From positions 1-10,874 of the forward strand of contig RXOD01006235.1 in the NCBI GenBank assembly GCA_005223375.1: a stretch of DNA of 10,874 nucleotides, in the 5' to 3' direction. Made by a program: the position numbers and the translations under genes. Within the stretch, counting starts at the first letter, position 1, and each line of letters begins with the position of its first letter. The notes beneath the pieces are model-generated. The model was not told the origin of the DNA, searched no databases, and was given only the letters and a program-made list of their open reading frames with translations. This stretch comes from Amoebophrya sp. AT5.2 (lineage: Eukaryota; Sar; Dinophyceae; Syndiniales; Amoebophryaceae). Below are positions 1-6,152 of this stretch, piece by piece.

Positions 1-243
1 AGCCGCGACGTTCTGAAGCCCATACCCGATTAAAATCTGCACTCCGGGAGGCCTCAGCAGGTGCCTCGCCAGGATGCCACTCCGCCACGGGCGTATGCGA
101 AGGGCATAAAAGATGCCTCCCGCTGTTAGGGAGGTGCTAGTGGTGTGCACCTTCCTCCAAGTCCTTCCAGTCCCGTGTCCCGCCGCCGGGCAATAGCTCA
201 AGATTTTTAAAGTACTTTGAAATGAAGTAGAATAAATGGCCAT
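1..243 (-). CDS. Possible partial minus-strand reading frame off the left edge (doubtful)
   Basis: On the minus strand a frame starting at ATG 243-241 stays open for 81 codons to the window edge without a stop. Its last visible residues include RHLLRPPGVQILIGYGLQN. The ATG overlaps the start of the + strand gene at 236, so both could not easily be used as drawn. The underlying DNA (1-190) is GC-rich like the exons, whereas 191-240 is AT-rich like the gaps, so the first 50 bases or so of this frame look non-coding. The + strand also has an open stretch here (frame 3, up to a TAG at 141-143), so neither strand is favoured by openness alone. I do not recognise the peptide. It may be the end of a repeat or of an upstream gene rather than a gene of its own. 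Confidence 0.13.
   Translation of the reverse strand, partial: MAIYSTSFQSTLKILSYCPAAGHGTGRTWRKVHTTSTSLTAGGIFYALRIRPWRSGILARHLLRPPGVQILIGYGLQNVAA
74..134. other. GC-rich segment with overlapping, mutually exclusive hairpins
   Basis: Several small stems can be paired by eye. GGCAT (103-107) pairs with ATGCC (113-117) around a 5-base loop, and also with ATGCC at 74-78 in a larger loop that encloses CGCC/GGCG (83-86 with 90-93). CCTCCC (116-121) pairs with GGGAGG (129-134) around a 7-base loop and overlaps the 103-117 stem by two bases, so the folds compete. It sits 100-160 bases before the ATG of the coiled-coil gene. It could be part of a structured leader, of a repeat element, or chance pairing in GC-rich DNA. 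No known RNA family is recognised. Confidence 0.25.
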
Positions 244-2902
244 AAAGGAATTGAGAAAGCAGCTGAGCGCCGAGGGCAGTAAAGCGGAGGAAAGCCTTGC
301 GAACCACCAGCGGCACGTGCGGAAGATCAACGAGCAGTGGGAGAAGCGGTTGCGGGAAGAAACGGAAGAGCTGAGGAAAAAGCTGCGCGTCGCCGAGGAG
401 AAGCTGCTGGAGACGTTGAAAACCACAAGTGAGCGGTCGAAGATCCTGTCCGCGGTGCAAGCGCAGGAGAAAGTCGACGACGCGGTCCAACTGGCTTGCC
501 TGAATTTACGGGAGGAACTGCGCGGGGAGATGGGCGCGGAAATCCGGAAGGAGGTGGAGGAGGAGTACCTGCTGGCGATAGAGGAGACGCGCGAACAGAT
601 CTGGGAAGAGGCGCAGCACGAGGTGTTCGAATTCTTGCAGGCACACGACGTGGGGGAAGAGGTGCTCGGGCTGGTGCAGCTGATGGGAAGAGCAAGCACC
701 GCGATGCAGGAAATGGAGGCAGCTGGCTCACTTCATCTTCTCGAGGAGGCGGCGCAAGAAGAGGAAGAAGAGGATCTGCAGGAAGGCCGCGAAGAAAATG
801 GTGAGGAGGAGATCGAGAACCAGAGCCGCAGCGAGACCTTCTTCGACGAAAGGGACAACCAACTGCACCGCTCGTCGAAAAACAAGAGCAGAACCCGCAG
901 CCGCAGCCGGAACGGGGAAAGAAACAGAAGCAGAAACGTCGGCGGCCGGGCGGGGGACCACGACGTCGCAGGCCACGAAGAGCTGCGATCACAAGGATAT
1001 CAAGGCAGCAATTCCGAGCAGACCTTTGAGGACCTGGCCGCGCGGTTGAACACGATACGGTCGAATATCGTCGAAAAAACGCAGGAGTACATTTCAGGGA
1101 AAACGACCTTTCACGAAGACAGCCGCGCGGAAGAAGGTTCCTCCGTGTTCCCGCCCCAGTCGAATACTAGCAGCAAACAAGCGCAGCTCTATCCGCCCGC
1201 GAGTAAGCAGGGGAGTGCTCGTCCTGCGCAGGCGGAGGCGTCTGGCTCTGGAGAAGAACAAAAGAACTCGTCACAACTACCGCACCTGTTTTACACCGAT
1301 TCGAAGGAGCCGTCCGCGTTCGGAGGCGGGAGGTCGTTTGCATTCTCCTCCGAGGAAGGCGATCCCGCTGGCGCAAGCGCTGTCCGCGTCGGCACGAGCG
1401 GCACCAGGAGCAAGTCCCGATCCGATGTACCCTCGTCGTCGCTAGAGGAAGTGCGCCGGCGGATTGAAGATGAGGGCGAGAATATTGATTTCATGCAGGA
1501 AAAGGCCCACAGTATGAACGGGGGTCTTCAACAAGCACAACAACAGACTGCAGCGGCAAAGGGCTTTTTGTTCCGCGGCGCGACGGACGACTTTGACTAC
1601 CCGCTGGGCCAGTCCTCGAGCGCCGTTGTGGTGCCACCTGGGGACATGCTGCTGCCAGAAGAAGTAGATAATGCCGAAGACGACTACAACAACGCATCTC
1701 AGACAGACGAGCATGAGCATCTGCTCCCCGCGCCACAGCCGATTCCGCTGAGCCCGATGCGCGCGCGTTTTAATCTGGCGACCCTGTCGATAAAGAGCCG
1801 CGAAGAAAGTCTAAGCTCGGCTGGATCTTCGTCCGCGCGACTGCAGCAGGTCGACTACCGCGACCGTGGTGTGGAGCGGGAAGAACCGCTGAGCGACCGC
1901 GACCAGGGGTACTGGGACGGGCTCGGGGCTGGAGATCGCGATCGCTACGGGGTTTCTTCATCCGGCGGTGGTAGTGGAACCGCTACTGCTGCTGGTGTTG
2001 CAGGTGCCGGTACTGGAACTGGTAACGCTGCTGCCGCTGCTCGGTTCAATCTGAACCGTCAGTCGCCGGAGTTTCCTTCTGTATTCCAGCCTGGAACCGT
2101 TTTCGCGAACGCAGCAGCTCCGGACCGCGCGCACGCGTCGCGGAACTACAAGCAGGAGACCGCGTTTTCCTCCTCCCCCCGTCCTACGCCAGGCGTTAAA
2201 AGCTTGCTGTCCCCGCCGCACCACGCAGGAGCTGACGAGAACCTGACAAGCCGCAGCAAATTCGTCCAAAATCCTCATAGTACAGCCACGCAGACCCAGA
2301 CGCACCAGCAGCAGCACCAGCCCGGACAACATCATTTTCTGCCGCCTCCGCGCAGCCAGTATCATGGCAGCAACCGAGCGACGCCTTCCCACGCGGCGCA
2401 GATGTTCGGCGCGGGCGGGCGGCTGGATATGTTCGAGACGCTCGTGTATGACAATGATCGCGCCGAGGCGATGAATCCGATATACCGCCCGAGCGGAATC
2501 ACGTACCCGATGCAGGTATCCCAGACGTCCGCCTCGTCCACCGGCTCGGCACTGCTTGGAGGTGGACCAGGAGGTGGTAGTGGTACTGGACCCTCGACCG
2601 CTGCCTCGACCTCGAGTAGCCGTTTGATGCAGCAACTGCCCAAGGACAGCCTAAAGGCCACCGCTGCGATGCTGACGCCGAAGAAGGGACTACAGCTCGG
2701 CGGCGGGATCGGAGGAGGTTTGGTGGGAGGTGGCGATCAGGGCTATCATCAAAGGCGGAAGTCAGAGCCGCGCCTGATGGTGCATCTGCCGTCGGGAGGG
2801 ACACTCAGCGGCGGGGGAATGGGTGCTGGGGGGGGGCTCGCAACCGCAAGTGGCGCACCAGGGCTGCACGGAGGAGGCTTCTCCTATGACATCACGCGTT
2901 AG
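236..2902 (+). CDS. Unrecognised coiled-coil protein with long low-complexity tail (888 aa)
   Basis: This is a single uninterrupted frame of 888 codons. The stop TAA at 233-235 lies in frame directly before the ATG, so this is the first possible start unless an unseen upstream exon is spliced in. Residues 1-200 are charged and heptad-like (KELRKQL, EEELRKKL-type runs, ending in a poly-Glu stretch near 174-193), predicting an alpha-helical coiled coil. Residues 213-234 are rich in Arg-Ser dipeptides. The rest is low-complexity and probably disordered: Gln/Ser-rich stretches, a Gly/Ala/Thr section near 574-604, and a very Gly-rich C-terminus (about 776-888). An RRKSEP motif puts Ser843 in a basophilic-kinase context that also resembles a 14-3-3 site. 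There are no membrane segments and no signal peptide. The architecture suggests a scaffold, cytoskeletal or RNA-associated protein, but I cannot name a family. The long open frame, GC-rich against the AT-rich flanks, makes the gene itself fairly secure. Confidence 0.8.
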   Translation: MAIKELRKQLSAEGSKAEESLANHQRHVRKINEQWEKRLREETEELRKKLRVAEEKLLETLKTTSERSKILSAVQAQEKVDDAVQLACLNLREELRGEMGAEIRKEVEEEYLLAIEETREQIWEEAQHEVFEFLQAHDVGEEVLGLVQLMGRASTAMQEMEAAGSLHLLEEAAQEEEEEDLQEGREENGEEEIENQSRSETFFDERDNQLHRSSKNKSRTRSRSRNGERNRSRNVGGRAGDHDVAGHEELRSQGYQGSNSEQTFEDLAARLNTIRSNIVEKTQEYISGKTTFHEDSRAEEGSSVFPPQSNTSSKQAQLYPPASKQGSARPAQAEASGSGEEQKNSSQLPHLFYTDSKEPSAFGGGRSFAFSSEEGDPAGASAVRVGTSGTRSKSRSDVPSSSLEEVRRRIEDEGENIDFMQEKAHSMNGGLQQAQQQTAAAKGFLFRGATDDFDYPLGQSSSAVVVPPGDMLLPEEVDNAEDDYNNASQTDEHEHLLPAPQPIPLSPMRARFNLATLSIKSREESLSSAGSSSARLQQVDYRDRGVEREEPLSDRDQGYWDGLGAGDRDRYGVSSSGGGSGTATAAGVAGAGTGTGNAAAAARFNLNRQSPEFPSVFQPGTVFANAAAPDRAHASRNYKQETAFSSSPRPTPGVKSLLSPPHHAGADENLTSRSKFVQNPHSTATQTQTHQQQHQPGQHHFLPPPRSQYHGSNRATPSHAAQMFGAGGRLDMFETLVYDNDRAEAMNPIYRPSGITYPMQVSQTSASSTGSALLGGGPGGGSGTGPSTAASTSSSRLMQQLPKDSLKATAAMLTPKKGLQLGGGIGGGLVGGGDQGYHQRRKSEPRLMVHLPSGGTLSGGGMGAGGGLATASGAPGLHGGGFSYDITR

Positions 2903-3514
2903 CCGAATTATCTATGAGAACCCGAGGTACAACCTCGAATCCGCGATCGGTAGATCTTTTGTTCATTTTGTTTTCCTGGAACGGGAACGCAGGACGTGAA
3001 AGCCCGGCAGTAATCCGCAGATCCATGCCCCCCTCCTTCGTTCTGTTCTCCTCCGGCGCCGTGACTTCGTCTGTTGTTTTTTTTCCGTGCTTTGATCGTG
3101 TTCACACCATCTTTATCGCAGAGCCCACATTGATTTTTCCGTGGTACGTGGCGAGCCTGCTGGTCAGCAGCGTTGGCCGAAAACTGATACAGCCAACACC
3201 AAAGAACTCAAAGGGCCAAAATGTATAAACATTTATAAATATATCAGTACTTATGAACCACCACCTGCTCCAAAATTTGACAGTACCAGTACGCGCAAAA
3301 AGGTGGAACTCCCCGTGTTGGCCCTGAAGCTGCATCCTCATATGTAAATAATCGAAACACAATCACAAATCATGAATGTGCGTAGGACTAAACAAGTGAG
3401 TTGGGTGGAACAACAAATTATTCGGCGCGGAACGCCAGATACTAACTGCAACGCCTCCACCACGACCACGTCCAGTATTGTCGCTGTGCGTCGCACCTCC
3501 ACGACTAGCTGCTG
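2903..3514. other. Non-coding gap between the coiled-coil gene and the MgtE gene
   Basis: This is 612 bases of AT-rich sequence with no convincing gene. A 104-codon frame (2914-3228) begins 9 bases after the previous stop. Its composition is that of the gap and it shows no domain, so I treat it as chance. The gap contains an 8-T run (3077-3084), which resembles the TTTT-type promoter element proposed for dinoflagellates, and a TATA-like patch (see separate entry). An AGTACTT at 3246-3252 belongs to the gap-specific motif set. It should hold the 3' UTR of one gene and the promoter and 5' UTR of the next. Confidence 0.6.
3222..3245 (+). promoter_or_regulatory. TATA-like AT-rich patch upstream of the MgtE gene
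   Basis: A run containing TGTATAAAC and TTATAAATATA lies about 270-290 bases before the ATG at 3515. It is the most TATA-box-like sequence in this gap and is followed by AGTACTT. No start-site evidence is available, and AT-rich gaps throw up such patches by chance. Confidence 0.2.
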
Positions 3515-4989
3515 ATGAGTTATGGCACTCTGAGACGGACCACCAAAAACATGCAGGACTCAGAGGTAATCGATAACCACGCACGGATCTCGATTTCCTC
3601 CAAGGAGGACGTCATCATTCGCAGCCCGCGCAAATCTCCTTCCAAGGAAATAAATCACCATTCTGGCCCTCAGACCCAGATCCACCTCGAAAGGACGCTG
3701 CGCGCCCGCATACGCGAGCTTGAGGAAGAAGTGGATAGGGTTCGGAAAAACGCGGCCATGAGCGATGGCGAAATCTTGTTACAGAGCTACCCGCCCGTAG
3801 ACGAACACTCCACGTTGGTCTCCGCCGCCGGGGCGCGTAGTGCAGGAACCACTTCCGGCGGCGCTGGAGCTGGTCTCAACATCGACAACACATCGTCCTA
3901 CAGCATTCCGTTCGCCGCGTCGATCCTCGGCAAGCCCATCGCGCTGCCCAACATCAACAAGACCGCTACCTTCACGCCAACGTCGTCGATCACCAAAACC
4001 GGGTCCAAGATATTGGAGCACTTCTCCTTCGCTCAAAGAGCCGTGTGGCTCGTCGGTTTGCTGCTTCTGCAGTCCAGCGGGAGTGCCATCCTCGCCAACT
4101 ACAGCCAGCTGCTCCAAAAACACCCTTCCATCGTCTACTTCAGCACCATGCTGGTCGGGTCTGGTGTTACGGATGAAGGCAAGAACTCCTATTTATCGGG
4201 GCATTTTTCTGGTGCGATGGGGGTCTTGCAGTTCCTCTGGTAGTGGTGCGCTGATCTGGTATGATGTTAGTTTGCACGGGGTGGCCTGTACTGGAGCTGG
4301 CTTGTATTTGGTCTTGTATAAATGATTTCTGGGGCCCTGTTCATCTTGATATTTGGTCTCATTCGAAGCTCCGACTACTGCTCGGGAGGGAGCGAGCGCC
4401 ATCGGACAAAGCGACAGCCAGGATGCGCCGAGAATCAGTCCGATGCTGTGTGGGGACGTATTTTGTCTTGTATTTCGTCTCCGATGGTCGGCCTCATCAT
4501 CAATAGCAGCGAAATTAATCGACCATCCATCGCTGCCAGCAGATGTGCCGCCAAAAATGGGTTTTTCGCCTCTGCTCTAATGTAGGCAACGCGGGCGGGC
4601 AATCGGTCGTGTTCGTCGTGCGGCGGTTGGCCATCGGCAAACCGATCTCGAATTATGAGCTGTGCGTGACCGCGACGGGGCTGGGCGCGGTGGTCGGGTC
4701 CTTCGCCTGTTTGCGGTTTTTCTCCCAGTACTGCGTGGTGGGCTGGCCGCACCCGGCGACGAGCCTGGTTCTGTCCTTCGCCGCCTGCAACATCGTCGTG
4801 GTGGGCGCAATGCTCGGCGCCGTGCTGCCGCAGCTGTTCACGAGGATTGGGATCGACCCAGCCCACGCGTCCGCGACCATCCAGGTCCTGATGGACATCT
4901 TATCTCTGACGCTGGTCTGCGTCACGGCGCACTTCTTCCTCGGAGACGGGGTGGAACCAGGAGCGCCGAGCCTCAAACTGATGGTGTGA
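3515..4989 (+). CDS. MgtE/SLC41-family magnesium transporter, two exons (350 aa)
   Basis: The coding sequence joins 3515-4163 and 4586-4989 (1053 bases, 350 residues). The family moves Mg2+ across a membrane as a homodimeric channel or transporter. Residues 1-165 are soluble: a charged helix at about 57-80 (ERTLRARIRELEEEVDRVRK, likely coiled coil), then a Ser/Gly/Thr linker. The MgtE domain follows with five hydrophobic segments: about 176-194, 204-216 continuing into GNAGGQSVVFVVRRLAIG (217-234), 245-262, 274-297 and 314-335. Family hallmarks are the GNAGxQ motif, a conserved Arg after it, LP..F.R.GIDPA (297-309) and the Asp in the last segment (D320). I expect D307 and D320 to match pore-lining acidic residues of bacterial MgtE. 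The bacterial N-domain and CBS pair are absent. TAG at 3506-3508 lies in frame before the ATG. Target membrane is unknown. Family assignment is strong; the exact splice junction is less so. Confidence 0.85.
4164..4585 (+). other. Intron in the MgtE gene (GT-AG, phase 1, 422 bases)
   Basis: Reading through from exon 1 gives a stop at 4241-4243 and a loss of homology after LVGSG. The family sequence resumes in another frame at 4586. Donor GTGTTA (4164) and acceptor TGTAG (ending 4585) restore the frame and give S-GNAGGQS. The only other nearby GT (4166) would need an acceptor ending at 4584, which is not AG. Inside the intron GCAGCGA (4506-4512) can pair with TCGCTGC (4530-4536). I see no terminal inverted repeats. 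At 422 bases it is two to four times longer than the other two introns in this window. Confidence 0.8.
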
Positions 4990-6152
4990 GCCGTGTTCGA
5001 TTGAGCTCTAGGGGGCAAGCTAGCATTTAAAAAAAGTCGTTGCGTTTAGTAGTTACCCAAGTACTTACCTTTCCTGGTACTTATCTTTTTACGTTACAAC
5101 GAACGAGCCTGAGGAGCGACGGCGTGCGACGCCATGTCGCGGCGTGGTCACCGATTTGATTTTGATTTCACGACTCATTTCATTGGCATGTACAGGCGAG
5201 ACAGATGAAATCGCACACAACACTAACAGGAGTTGGACGACGTCGAGACTCATTTTTCTGAAGAGGCTGCTGCTTGGTTTAGCGTTGTCATCTTCACGCG
5301 GAAGCGAATCCCAATCGGCCGTTGCCGTTGGTTTTATTTACTTGTCAAACTAAAGTATTTACTTGTAAACTCTAGCGCTGGCGAAGGCTCGGAGCGTGCG
5401 GAACAAGGCGCGGCGACGTCTTTCATACACAAGCAGAGGGAGAAACAGAAGCGTCGAAAAATTTGAAATTGAAATTGGGAGACAAGCGTCGTGTCTGCCG
5501 TGCTACTGACATCGTGAAGTAGAGCTCGTGAAGGATCCCAGCAGACGGTTGTGACTACGTGCGGACGGTCAGATATAGATCTGCCTCGTATCGGAGTCGG
5601 ACACCGGCACGATCCTTGATTCATCACCACTGCGTGCAGATCACTTTTCGTGTTTTGATGATAGTACGTCCGTGTGTTGTCAGCGCATCAAGTTCAAGAT
5701 CGCGTTTTGATCTACACACCGAACCATAAAGTAGGCAACGATCAAATGTAAGTACTTCTTAGCTGCTACGTATAATTATTTCAACGTTCGTCGACCACGC
5801 TGAGGACGAGATGTAGCAAGGACCTCGCGTGCGTCGATCATACTTCCTGGTCTTTGAAATTGAACGATGATCGTCTTCGTCTGGCCCAAGCCTGAGGTCC
5901 ATCGATCGCCCTAGGCGACCAGAGGATGATTTAGATAGATTTAATTACATAGATACAAGTAAAGTTAGAGTATTAGCAGCGCTCGGTTTCGCTTGCGACA
6001 CCCATCGCTACCTGCTACTTTGTTTTCCGGTGAGGAAAAAGTTTCATCATACTAGATTCTCTATCGGAGTGGGTCTCGTCAAATAATTTTTTTCCGTCAA
6101 CAACAACATCAACAACTGGACCATTGGAAATCGATCCGCTCCACTGGGCAGC
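4990..6152. other. Long non-coding gap (1163 bases)
   Basis: This is AT-rich sequence between the MgtE stop and the start of the orphan gene. Short frames exist (for example 5144-5353, 5233-5466 and minus 5630-5334), but none shows a domain, coding composition or a continuation. I found no tRNA-like cloverleaf. It contains two exact AAGTACTT copies (5059-5066 and 5750-5757), a strong hairpin (5116-5140), a smaller one (TCGCC 5906-5910 with GGCGA 5914-5918), and a consensus-like splice donor GTAAGT at 5748-5753. The last 70 bases before the ATG are rich in CAA/CAACA, a typical unstructured leader. A stop TAA at 6084-6086 bounds the coding frame upstream. Confidence 0.6.
5116..5140. other. Strong GC hairpin in the gap after the MgtE gene
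   Basis: GCGAC (5116-5120) pairs with GTCGC (5136-5140), and GGCGT (5121-5125) pairs with ACGCC (5129-5133) around a 3-base loop, giving ten pairs interrupted by a 2-base bulge. A second GGCGT at 5141-5145 could take over pairing with ACGCC, so an alternative fold exists. It lies 127 bases after the MgtE stop in otherwise AT-rich DNA. It may be a 3' UTR structure; its function is unknown. Confidence 0.35.

Noticed and set aside
190..202. AGCTCAAG, resembling the end of the dinoflagellate spliced leader
   Set aside because: Only about eight bases match and the CCATTTTGG core is missing, so it cannot be called a relict spliced leader.
327..992. 221-codon minus-strand frame over the coiled-coil region
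   Set aside because: It is Arg/Pro/Ser-rich, as expected from reading Glu/Lys-rich coiled-coil codons backwards.
1958..2635. 225-codon minus-strand frame inside the coiled-coil gene
   Set aside because: It lies entirely within an 888-codon + strand frame in GC-rich DNA, where antisense frames stay open by chance. It has no domain.
2914..3228. 104-codon + strand frame after the coiled-coil gene
   Set aside because: Its base composition matches the gap, it has no recognisable domain, and it starts only 9 bases after the previous stop.
4261..4585. Small + strand frames within the MgtE intron
   Set aside because: They have no coding features and are explained by the intron; the one beginning at 4543 simply runs into exon 2.
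5860..5940. Possible box C/D snoRNA (ATGATC... CTGA)
   Set aside because: The C box is imperfect, there is no terminal stem, and such short boxes are common by chance.
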